From Ilumatobacteraceae bacterium (lineage in GTDB: Bacteria; Actinomycetota; Acidimicrobiia; Acidimicrobiales; Ilumatobacteraceae), in the NCBI GenBank assembly GCA_009691255.1, contig SHUT01000011.1:1-48718 (forward strand): 48,718 bases of DNA. Direction: 5' to 3'. A program made the position numbers and the translations under genes. This document shows, piece by piece, positions 17,707-24,359 of this stretch. The notes below the pieces were generated by a model. It did no database searches. It worked only from the letters and a program-made list of their open reading frames with translations, and had not been told where the DNA came from. The number at the start of each line of letters is the position of its first letter. Position 1 is the stretch's first letter.

Positions 17707-18477
17707 TCAGGCGTCGCCCGAGAGTGCTTCGAACATGGCCCGTACATTGTGGCTGTTCATGGGCACTCGGTGGCCTGTTCGACTGATAAAGCCCAGTTGT
17801 ACGCCAGTCGCTGGATCAAGAACCGTAAAGACTTGCTCATGTCCATCGGAGTCAACGATGACATCGGTGAGTCTGGGTACGCCAGCAGCGTCAAGGGCGT
17901 CACGGGTGAATCCGGCACTGAGCACTTCAATCGCAATGTGTTGCACGCCAGAACCGTGGGCGCTCAGCTGTGCTGCAACTGCCGGGTCGTCGCCTGGACC
18001 AACTAGAACCACGGTGACACCACCAGCTTCGGCTGACACGATGTTGACATCGTCGGTTTGCTGAATACGAAAACCCATGTCGGAGAAAAATTTTTGAGCG
18101 GCAACCAAATCGACGACGGCTACTACCACATGGTCGATGCGGCAGGCTACGGTGTCAAGTTCGGAACGCACAACGGAGTCAGCGTCTTTTTTCGGTGCAG
18201 ACTCTTGGCGACTGTCGGCAACTTCGATGCGGTGTGCCTCGGCGAGCAATGTGCGAAAAAGATGTTCAGCAAAGTCGGCATCAACTCCTTGGTCAATTGC
18301 CCATTGGCGTCGACTCGATAGTACGTCACGCACTCGTGCTGGCTGAATGACCGTGGAACCTGTTTTAGCTTTGAGCCGAGCCACATCAGCGCAAATACGC
18401 AAGCGCTGAGCCAAGAGATCGACAATGGCTCGATCGATGTCGTCAATTTGGGATCGGAGGTCGTCTAGTGATGCCAT
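17707..18477 (-). CDS. Chorismate mutase (AroQ) fused to a VOC/HPPD-like domain
   Basis: The 256-residue product starts at ATG 18477; a longer frame would run into ribE. Residues 1-88 are an all-helical AroQ chorismate mutase (LDDLRSQIDDIDRAIVDLL, RLRICADVARLKAKTG, IQPARVRDVL, AEHLFRTLLAEAHRIE), which converts chorismate to prephenate. After a polar linker, residues 113-235 form a vicinal-oxygen-chelate domain: IDHVVVAVVDL with His116, GVQHIAIEV with His180, and EQVFTVLDPATGVQLGF, resembling the N-terminal half of 4-hydroxyphenylpyruvate dioxygenase. The third metal ligand (a Glu near 229-230) appears to be Gly/Phe, so the domain may bind a ligand rather than catalyse. It lies 10 nt after ribE and before fbiC. 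Confidence 0.8.
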   Translation of the reverse strand: MASLDDLRSQIDDIDRAIVDLLAQRLRICADVARLKAKTGSTVIQPARVRDVLSSRRQWAIDQGVDADFAEHLFRTLLAEAHRIEVADSRQESAPKKDADSVVRSELDTVACRIDHVVVAVVDLVAAQKFFSDMGFRIQQTDDVNIVSAEAGGVTVVLVGPGDDPAVAAQLSAHGSGVQHIAIEVLSAGFTRDALDAAGVPRLTDVIVDSDGHEQVFTVLDPATGVQLGFISRTGHRVPMNSHNVRAMFEALSGDA

Positions 18478-18487
18478 AGATGTATGT

Positions 18488-19051
18488 CTAGTCGTGGTTG
18501 ACGAGTCGCTCAACATGCTTTGCCATCACATCAATTTCGATATTGACGATGTCACCTGCGAGGCGATGCCCCAAAGTGGTGACGTCAACGGTGTGGGGGA
18601 TGACTGCGACATCAAATGTGTCGTCTCCGAGGTGAAACGCCGTGAGGCTAATGCCGTCCACTGTGACTGAACCTTTTTCAACGATGTATCGCATGAGGTC
18701 GCGCGGAATTCGAACAGTCAGTGCTGGCGCAGGCGACACAATGGTTCCAACGGCATCAACATGGCCCAAAACAATATGCCCCCCCAATCGTTCGCCCAGT
18801 GCCATGGGTCGCTCTAGATTGACCGGATCACCAAGTTGCATGGCGCCCAAATTGGTGCGGGAATAGGTTTCTTCGCTGACATCTGCTTCCCACCAGTCTG
18901 GCCCTTGGTCGACCAAAGTAAGACAACATCCATTCACCGCGATCGAGGCACCAAGCGCAGAGCCTTGGAGCACCAGGCTTGCACCGATTCGCAGTCGGGT
19001 TCGGTGCAGCGCCTGGACTGTGCCTAGTTCTTCAACAATCCCTGTGAACAT
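18488..19051 (-). CDS. ribE: Riboflavin synthase, alpha subunit
   Basis: The enzyme dismutates two 6,7-dimethyl-8-ribityllumazines to riboflavin plus 5-amino-6-ribitylaminouracil. The start is at MFTGIVEELG (19051), the invariant N-terminus of the family, giving 187 residues. TAGTAT 7 nt upstream supports it. The two lumazine-binding repeats are visible: SIAVNGCCLTLV and ERPMALGERLGGHIVLGHVDAVG in the first, SVTVDGISLTAF and IPHTVDVTTLGHRLAGDIVNIEIDVMAKHVERL in the second. It leads the reverse operon with the chorismate mutase fusion and fbiC. The by-product ribityl uracil is a substrate of FbiC. Confidence 0.96.
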   Translation of the reverse strand: MFTGIVEELGTVQALHRTRLRIGASLVLQGSALGASIAVNGCCLTLVDQGPDWWEADVSEETYSRTNLGAMQLGDPVNLERPMALGERLGGHIVLGHVDAVGTIVSPAPALTVRIPRDLMRYIVEKGSVTVDGISLTAFHLGDDTFDVAVIPHTVDVTTLGHRLAGDIVNIEIDVMAKHVERLVNHD

Positions 19052-19058
19052 ACCTGAG

Positions 19059-19064
19059 ATACTA
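19059..19064 (-). promoter_or_regulatory. Leaderless-type -10 element of ribE
   Basis: TAGTAT on the reverse strand lies 7 nt before the ribE ATG. No FMN riboswitch consensus is visible in the 137 bp shared with rpsO. Confidence 0.45.
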
Positions 19065-19142
19065 ATCCTGTTTGAGGTTGGAACCATCGGGGGAATACCA
19101 ATAGCCTTGAGATGTCCGTTGGGGTTTCGACTCTGGCGAGAT

Positions 19143-19184
19143 GCTGTTCACAATCCGTGACCAGCGCCCTCCCTTGAAATGAGG
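19143..19184 (+). promoter_or_regulatory. Structured rpsO leader, possible S15 control element
   Basis: GCTGTTCAC (19143-19151) can pair with GTGACCAGC (19157-19165), 8 of 9 pairs with a 5-nt loop. Directly after it, CCTC (19168-19171) can pair with GAGG (19181-19184), the rpsO Shine-Dalgarno sequence. S15 is known to repress its own mRNA through leader structures, so this is a reasonable candidate. No expression evidence. Confidence 0.35.
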
Positions 19185-19188
19185 CAAG

Positions 19189-19443
19189 ATGTCTAAGCAA
19201 GACACAATTGCGGCCCATCGCCAACACGCTACAGACACCGGATCGCCCGATGTCCAGATTGCGTTGCTGACAGACCGTATTAATCAATTAACCGGACACC
19301 TCCAAACGCATCCTAAAGACCACCACAGTCGTCGTGGTCTTTTGATGTTGGTGGGTCGTCGCCGTCGCATGCTTGATTATGTGCGCGATCGTGACGTTGC
19401 TCGCTACCGTGATTTGCTCCAAGAACTCGGCCTTCGCCGATAA
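19189..19443 (+). CDS. rpsO: 30S ribosomal protein S15
   Basis: S15 binds the central domain of 16S rRNA early in 30S assembly. The 84 residues have [26 protein letters not shown], then [22 protein letters not shown] and a final [12 protein letters not shown], all diagnostic. The short C-terminal helix is complete. GAGG five nt before the ATG is the ribosome-binding site. The gene precedes pnp, the classic rpsO-pnp arrangement. Confidence 0.98.
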   Translation: MSKQDTIAAHRQHATDTGSPDVQIALLTDRINQLTGHLQTHPKDHHSRRGLLMLVGRRRRMLDYVRDRDVARYRDLLQELGLRR

Positions 19444-19450
19444 CACATAC

Positions 19451-19547
19451 ACCGCCAGCATCCATTTTGATGTAGTCGGTTGTCAGTGGAGAGTTCCGCA
19501 TAAGGTTGTGCGGGGTTGTCAACTGGGAACCGGCGTGTGCTGGCGGT
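19451..19547 (+). promoter_or_regulatory. Structured rpsO-pnp intergenic RNA / pnp leader
   Basis: ACCGCCAGCA (19451-19460) is perfectly complementary to TGCTGGCGGT (19538-19547). The 3' arm ends just before the pnp ribosome-binding region. Inside are CCGCA/TGCGG (19496-19500 and 19509-19513) nested in GTTCC/GGAAC (19493-19497 and 19526-19530). In enterobacteria a long pnp leader stem is cut by RNase III and then mediates PNPase autoregulation. An equivalent role here is inference. Confidence 0.4.
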
Positions 19548-19566
19548 CAGAGGAAAGGAAATTCCA

Positions 19567-22275
19567 ATGACTGACGCGATTCGCGTGTCTGGCCCCGTGT
19601 CGGGGACTGACAAAACTATTACATTTGAGACCGGGAAATTGGCTCAACAATCACAGGGTGCAGTGGTGGCCTCAATTGGCAAAACCACTGTTCTGGCAAC
19701 TGCCAACGCTGCACGCACGGTGCGTGACGGGATTGATTTCTTCCCGCTCACGATCGACGTCGAAGAGCGTTCTTATGCAGCGGGAAAAATACCTGGCGCA
19801 TTCTTTCGTCGCGAGGGACGTCCATCAGAGCAGGCAATTTTAACCTGCCGTCTGACGGACAGACCATTACGACCCGCGTTCCCAGATGGCTTTCGCAACG
19901 AAGTCCAGGTTGTTCTCACCATTCTTGGTGCGGACATGGAAAATCCACACGACGTCATCTCGATTAACGCAGCGTCTGCTGCATTGATGATCAGCGGTAT
20001 TCCGTTTGATGGCCCGATTGGTGCTGTTCGACTTGCTTATTCGCAAGACGGAACATGGATCGCTCATCCAACATACGACGAAGGCAAAGAAGGAACATTC
20101 GAAATTGTCGTTGCCGGTCGTGAACTTGACAACGGAGACGTTGCGATCATGATGGTCGAAGCAGGCGGAACCGAAAAGAGCTTTGACTACTACGAAGCAG
20201 GCGCACCAAAAGTGTCAGAGACTGTCATCACAGAAGGTCTCGAGGCATCAAAGGTATGGATCAAAGAGTCCATCGCTCTTCAGCGTCAATTGCGCGCCAG
20301 CGTGATTGCGACACATGGTCAAATCGCAGCATTGGCATATACACCAGTGCTTGACTACACGCCAGAAATATTTGAAGCAGTCGAAAAGGTTGCAACATCT
20401 AAGTTGGCAACTGCAGTGACCATCGCGATCAAAGCAGATCGCAATGCAGCAACCGATGCAGCAGCAGACGAGACCGCTAAAGAATTGGTCGGAACATCTG
20501 CAGTGCCTGGACCATTCTTTGGCCAAGAAAAGGCCGTCAAAGAAGCTGTCCGCAGCCTCACCAAAAAAATGGTGCGTAAGCGCGTTGTAGAAGACGGCAT
20601 CCGTATCGATGGTCGGGGTCCACGAGACCTGCGTCCAGTGTCAGCCGAAGTTGGATTGCTCAGCACCGCGCATGGAACCGGATTGTTTCAGCGCGGAGAG
20701 ACTCAAGTGATGAATGTCTGCACGTTGGCAATGCCCCGCATGAATCAATTGCTCGACACCCTTGGTCCTGATAACCAAAAACGCTATATCCATCATTACA
20801 ACATGGCTCCTTGGGCCAATGGTGAGACAGGTCGCGTTGGTACGCCAAAGCGTCGTGAAATTGGACATGGTGCGCTCGCTGAGCGTGCGTTGTTGCCCGT
20901 TGTTCCGAGTCAAGCAGATTTCTCCTACGTCATCCGTTTGGTGAGTGAAGTATTGGCATCAAATGGTTCGACATCCATGGCATCCGTGTGTTCATCCAGC
21001 CTTTCGCTGATGGACGCAGGCGTTCCGATTAAAGCCCCTGTTGCTGGAATTGCAATGGGACTTATTTACGCCGAAGGAAAATACCTTACATTGACAGACA
21101 TTCTCGGAGCAGAAGATGCTTTTGGAGACATGGACTTCAAAGTTGCTGGTACATCCGATGCTGTAACTGCTTTGCAACTTGACACCAAAATTGATGGAAT
21201 CCCTGCTGACGTTCTTGGTGCAGCTTTGCAACAAGCACGTGACGCGCGTATGGCGATCTTGGATGTCATGAACAAGACATTGGCAACTGCTCGCGACACT
21301 GTTGCTGAGTCGGCACCAAAGATTGTCACAATCACAATTCCGCTCGACAAGGTGGGAGAAGTCATCGGACCAAAGGGCAAGGTCATCAATACCATCCAGC
21401 AAGAGACCGGAGCAGAAATTGCCGTCGATGACGATGGTTCTGTCGGAATTGTCACGATTGGTTCTCCAGACAACGCCAAAGTAGAAGAAGCAAGGGCCAG
21501 AATTCTCGCTATCGTCGATCCACCAACAGCAGATCTTGGTGGCATTTATAACGGTCGTGTTGTCAGCATCACAAAGTTTGGTGCTTTTATTAACATTCTT
21601 CCTGGTCGCGACGGACTGATTCATATCAGCAAGTTGGGCAATGGACAGCGCATTAATAACGTCGAAGATGTATTGACACTTGGTGACGAGATCATGGTGC
21701 GCGTCGAAGACATTGACGACAAGGGCAAGGTCAGCCTTGTGCCGGTCGGTCCTGACGGCGAGTCACTTGGGGGCAGTGGATCATCTGAGCCACGTCGCGA
21801 ACGCGAAAGACGCACAGACAGAAATGATCGCGGTGGCGAGCAAGCAGCTCCGCCCGAGGTTGGCGGTGTCTACACCGGTCGTGTTGTCAGCATCACAAAG
21901 TTCGGTGCTTTCGTCAACATCAGTCCTGGTCTCGACGGCCTCGTGCACATCAGCAAGTTGGGCAATGGTCAACGCGTGAATCGCGTTGAAGACGTACTTG
22001 ACGTTGGTGACGAAATGACTGTTCGTGTTGAGGGTGTTGATGCTCGGGGCAAGGTCAGCCTGACACCCGTAGGGGCAGATGGACAAGACCTAGCAGGGTC
22101 ACCTGATGAGCCACGCCAGGATCGCGGAAACAGTGCGCCAAGCGCCGCTGTCGCTGTGTCTTTTGAGGACGAATTTGACGCTGAACTGCGCTCTGAATTC
22201 GGAGACCTTGGACCAGGCGGACAAGCTGGTGGTAACGAACGCGAAGGTGGTGGCGGCGGTCGCCGTCATCGCTAA
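19567..22275 (+). CDS. pnp: Polynucleotide phosphorylase with two S1 domains
   Basis: PNPase is a phosphorolytic 3'-5' exoribonuclease. The start at 19567 (MTDAIRV) follows AGGAAAGGAAA and gives 902 residues. Order: first RNase PH-like domain (about 10-230), helical linker, catalytic second RNase PH-like domain (about 330-560) with [12 protein letters not shown] and a [19 protein letters not shown] segment, KH domain (about 583-650, with the loop [11 protein letters not shown]), then two S1 domains at about 659-730 and 767-838. The usual protein has one S1 domain and about 700-750 residues. The S1 copies are nearly identical ([12 protein letters not shown] in both) and joined by an arginine-rich linker. 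The tail is glycine-rich and ends RRHR. Confidence 0.97.
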   Translation: MTDAIRVSGPVSGTDKTITFETGKLAQQSQGAVVASIGKTTVLATANAARTVRDGIDFFPLTIDVEERSYAAGKIPGAFFRREGRPSEQAILTCRLTDRPLRPAFPDGFRNEVQVVLTILGADMENPHDVISINAASAALMISGIPFDGPIGAVRLAYSQDGTWIAHPTYDEGKEGTFEIVVAGRELDNGDVAIMMVEAGGTEKSFDYYEAGAPKVSETVITEGLEASKVWIKESIALQRQLRASVIATHGQIAALAYTPVLDYTPEIFEAVEKVATSKLATAVTIAIKADRNAATDAAADETAKELVGTSAVPGPFFGQEKAVKEAVRSLTKKMVRKRVVEDGIRIDGRGPRDLRPVSAEVGLLSTAHGTGLFQRGETQVMNVCTLAMPRMNQLLDTLGPDNQKRYIHHYNMAPWANGETGRVGTPKRREIGHGALAERALLPVVPSQADFSYVIRLVSEVLASNGSTSMASVCSSSLSLMDAGVPIKAPVAGIAMGLIYAEGKYLTLTDILGAEDAFGDMDFKVAGTSDAVTALQLDTKIDGIPADVLGAALQQARDARMAILDVMNKTLATARDTVAESAPKIVTITIPLDKVGEVIGPKGKVINTIQQETGAEIAVDDDGSVGIVTIGSPDNAKVEEARARILAIVDPPTADLGGIYNGRVVSITKFGAFINILPGRDGLIHISKLGNGQRINNVEDVLTLGDEIMVRVEDIDDKGKVSLVPVGPDGESLGGSGSSEPRRERERRTDRNDRGGEQAAPPEVGGVYTGRVVSITKFGAFVNISPGLDGLVHISKLGNGQRVNRVEDVLDVGDEMTVRVEGVDARGKVSLTPVGADGQDLAGSPDEPRQDRGNSAPSAAVAVSFEDEFDAELRSEFGDLGPGGQAGGNEREGGGGGRRHR
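21541..22079 (+). repeat. In-frame tandem duplication of the PNPase S1 domain
   Basis: Two copies are offset by 324 bp (108 codons). An identical 27-base run starts at 21552 and recurs at 21876, and other long matches follow ([10 protein letters not shown] in both proteins). Low silent divergence in part of the copies suggests recent duplication or gene conversion. Confidence 0.85.
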
Positions 22276-22329
22276 TACTTTCGTTTTCTGAACTAATCAA
22301 TCTACGCCCTTTCGTGGTCGTGGCACGAC

Positions 22330-22335
22330 TACGGT
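22330..22335 (+). promoter_or_regulatory. Leaderless-type -10 element of dapB
   Basis: TACGGT is followed by 6 nt and ATG 22342. A perfect 6-bp inverted repeat (GTCGTG/CACGAC, 22317-22329, one central base) directly abuts it upstream and could be an operator. Confidence 0.45.
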
Positions 22336-22341
22336 TTGGGC

Positions 22342-23124
22342 ATGGACAATGAGCAAAGGACAGATCTGATTCGAGTCGGCGTTGTGGGCGCATGCGGTCG
22401 CATGGGGGCAACCGTCTGTGATGCAGTCGTGGCTGCTGACGGACTTGAACTTGTCGCGGTTGTTGACGTCGCTGGAGCAGGTCGTTCAGTTCACGGGCTC
22501 GCAGTTTCCAATGAACTTAAAGCCCTTGCCGATGCACAGGCGCAAGTTGTTGTTGATTTCACGGTGGCCAGTGCGGCGCGAGTCACCCTGCCATGGCTCG
22601 CCCTACACGGGATGCACGCGGTAGTTGGAACCACCGGGTTTTTGGATGACGATGTTTTGTCATTTCGCCAAGCATTCATCGGAAGCAACTGCATCATCGC
22701 TGCAAACTTTGCGATTGGCGCCGTGTTGATGATGAAATTTGCCGAACAAGCAGCACCATTTTTTGATACAGCAGAAATTATTGAGTTTCACCATAATGAC
22801 AAGTCTGATGCGCCAAGTGGTACGGCGGCGGTAACGGCGCAACGAATGGCTGCAGCGAGCGACACGTGGGCAACTGATCCAACAAAGCACGAGGTTATTG
22901 TCGGGGCACGCGGGGGGCAAGGACCCGCCGGAATTCGTGTGCATTCTGTGCGCATGGTCGGCATGACCGCGTCTCAAGAAGTGATTTTAGGAACAGCCGG
23001 TCAGACACTAGTGATTCGTCACGACAGCAACGACAGAGTGAGTTTTATGCCAGGCGTTGTGTTGGCATGTCGCGAGGTATCAGGCCGGGCAGGCCTCACC
23101 ATGGGAATTGATTCTTTGTTGTAG
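22342..23124 (+). CDS. dapB: 4-hydroxy-tetrahydrodipicolinate reductase
   Basis: DapB performs the reduction after DapA in the lysine/diaminopimelate pathway, using NAD(P)H. From ATG 22342 it has 260 residues. A TTG two codons upstream is less likely given the TACGGT element. VGVVGACGRMGATV (about 12-25) is the dinucleotide-binding motif. VVGTTGF and ANFAIGAVLMMKFA follow. EFHHNDKSDAPSGTA (148-162) holds the catalytic His-His and Lys154 with the substrate-binding SGTA. The gene is 66 nt from pnp with its own promoter signal. dapA is about 9 kb away. Confidence 0.96.
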   Translation: MDNEQRTDLIRVGVVGACGRMGATVCDAVVAADGLELVAVVDVAGAGRSVHGLAVSNELKALADAQAQVVVDFTVASAARVTLPWLALHGMHAVVGTTGFLDDDVLSFRQAFIGSNCIIAANFAIGAVLMMKFAEQAAPFFDTAEIIEFHHNDKSDAPSGTAAVTAQRMAAASDTWATDPTKHEVIVGARGGQGPAGIRVHSVRMVGMTASQEVILGTAGQTLVIRHDSNDRVSFMPGVVLACREVSGRAGLTMGIDSLL

Positions 23125-23145
23125 GGGTTTGTTTAGCGTGAAGTA

Positions 23146-23643
23146 TTATTTCAGCGCAGCAATGGCGGCATCGTAATTGGGCTCATTGGCAATATCTGAG
23201 ACGAGTTCTGTATGAAGCACTGTACCTTTTTCGTCAACGACGACGACGGCGCGCGCAAGAAGACCAGCAAATGCTCCTTCGTTAAGCCCGACACCAAATG
23301 CTTGGCCGAAATCAGTGCGGAACGATGATGCGTTATTGACGTTGCTGAGCCCTTCTGAACCACAAAAGCGACCTTGTGCAAACGGGAGGTCAGCGGAAAC
23401 GCAGTAGACGACTGTGTTGTCAAGCGAAGACGCAAGCGAATTAAATGTTCGAACACTTGTGGCGCAGGTCGGCGTGTCAACACTCGGAAAAATATTAAAT
23501 ATGGCACGCTTTCCGGCTAGTGATTCGTTGCTGAACTCTTGCAAGTTGCCCGCAGTCAGCGAGAAGGATGGAAGCGATTGCCCGACTTTGGGAAGATCGC
23601 CGACGGTGTTGACGGGTGTGCCGCCAAATGATGTTTGAGCCAT
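23146..23643 (-). CDS. tpx: Thiol peroxidase (atypical 2-Cys peroxiredoxin)
   Basis: Tpx reduces hydrogen and alkyl peroxides with electrons from thioredoxin, in the cytoplasm. The 165 residues match the family: NIFPSVDTPTCATSVRTFN holds the peroxidatic Cys60, and RFCGSEGL the resolving Cys94. GEGT-like and LLARAVVVVDEKG segments are in place. TAGACT lies 6 nt before the ATG on the reverse strand. It converges with dapB (21 bp gap). The DedA-like gene is upstream on the same strand, 17 nt away, so the two could be co-transcribed despite the promoter. Confidence 0.96.
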   Translation of the reverse strand: MAQTSFGGTPVNTVGDLPKVGQSLPSFSLTAGNLQEFSNESLAGKRAIFNIFPSVDTPTCATSVRTFNSLASSLDNTVVYCVSADLPFAQGRFCGSEGLSNVNNASSFRTDFGQAFGVGLNEGAFAGLLARAVVVVDEKGTVLHTELVSDIANEPNYDAAIAALK

Positions 23644-23649
23644 GCGACG

Positions 23650-23655
23650 AGTCTA
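23650..23655 (-). promoter_or_regulatory. Leaderless-type -10 element of tpx
   Basis: TAGACT on the reverse strand is followed by 6 nt and the ATG at 23643. It overlaps the 5' side of the 3' end of the upstream gene. Confidence 0.45.
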
Positions 23656-23660
23656 ACCGT

Positions 23661-24266
23661 CTATGGTGCTAGCTCCTCGGGGGATCCTGGCGATTTGCGG
23701 CGCGCTGATTGGGCAATCGTGATTGCAAATAGTCCGATCACGATCCACCATTGATACGACTCAATAAAGGACAACACGGATCGGATTTGATCCTCAAAGA
23801 TGTGCCCTCCAACAAAGAGCAGAACAAGTTTTAGAACCACTCCCGCGCTAGCCAATGCTGCAAAACGACGCGGTTCCATGCGGTGATGCCCCAACAGCAA
23901 GCACACAATATTTGAGCCAGGCATCAACAGAATCGCCAGCCAGCCAGCGCGCGCAGTTGCCCGCTCTGTCCAGCGATAGATCGCTGGCATTTCATTGACC
24001 TGACCCGAAACCCAGTTGAGGGCTCGGTTGCCATACCAACGACCCACAAAGAATAAGGCCATGGCAGCCAGCATCAGGCGCACAAAGCCGATAACAAAGT
24101 AGGGAAGCCCATCGATGAACGGCACAGAGCCAAAGAGATTGCGGTTGCGGGCGCTCAGTAATAACACGAAGACGGGATGCTCATCGACGAGGGCGGGCCC
24201 AATATTAGATCCGATTGTTCCGCAGATAAAGAGGATCAAGGTAAGGGTGACCACTAATTTGCGCAC
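23661..24266 (-). CDS. DedA/VTT-like integral membrane protein
   Basis: The protein has about 201 residues with four to five hydrophobic helices and a basic, proline-containing C-terminal tail. VFVLLLSARNRNL near the N-terminus, ALFFVGRWYGNRAL and LLMPGSNIVCLLLGHHRM resemble the DedA (VTT-domain) family, several of whose members are lipid flippases. The match is divergent and I cannot be certain. The start is unclear. ATG 24290 gives 209 residues, but TACGGT at 24273-24278 followed by 6 nt and a GTG at 24266 fits the leaderless pattern seen across this window, so I prefer the GTG. tpx follows after 17 nt. The gene is divergent from the acyl-CoA synthetase. Confidence 0.55.
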   Translation of the reverse strand: MRKLVVTLTLILFICGTIGSNIGPALVDEHPVFVLLLSARNRNLFGSVPFIDGLPYFVIGFVRLMLAAMALFFVGRWYGNRALNWVSGQVNEMPAIYRWTERATARAGWLAILLMPGSNIVCLLLGHHRMEPRRFAALASAGVVLKLVLLFVGGHIFEDQIRSVLSFIESYQWWIVIGLFAITIAQSARRKSPGSPEELAP

Positions 24267-24272
24267 CTTGAT

Positions 24273-24278
24273 ACCGTA
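24273..24278 (-). promoter_or_regulatory. Leaderless-type -10 element of the DedA-like gene
   Basis: TACGGT, 6 nt, GTG (24266) on the reverse strand. If used, the ATG at 24290 lies outside the transcript. A second TACGGT at 24309-24314 could drive the longer form. Confidence 0.35.
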
Positions 24279-24307
24279 GCCGTGACGCATGGGTTAGGCG
24301 CGATTGG

Positions 24308-24314
24308 TACCGTA
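24308..24314. promoter_or_regulatory. Overlapping divergent -10 hexamers
   Basis: TACCGT on the forward strand (24308-24313) and TACGGT on the reverse strand (24309-24314) overlap in the near-palindrome GGTACCGTA. They are placed to start transcripts toward the acyl-CoA synthetase (about 40-nt leader with GGGGG four bases before the ATG) and toward the DedA-like gene. Confidence 0.3.
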
Positions 24315-24359
24315 TGGGAGACGCAGGACTAAATATGTCATGTCACAATCGGGGGAACC

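Noticed and set aside
19052-19188. FMN riboswitch upstream of ribE
   Set aside because: The region lacks the conserved RFN-element segments on either strand. Only the leaderless -10 for ribE and the rpsO leader hairpins are seen.
20992-21624. Long reverse ORF (210 residues) opposite pnp
   Set aside because: Cysteine-rich, compositionally odd shadow of the pnp coding frame. It overlaps a fully conserved gene on the other strand and has no family motif or start signal.
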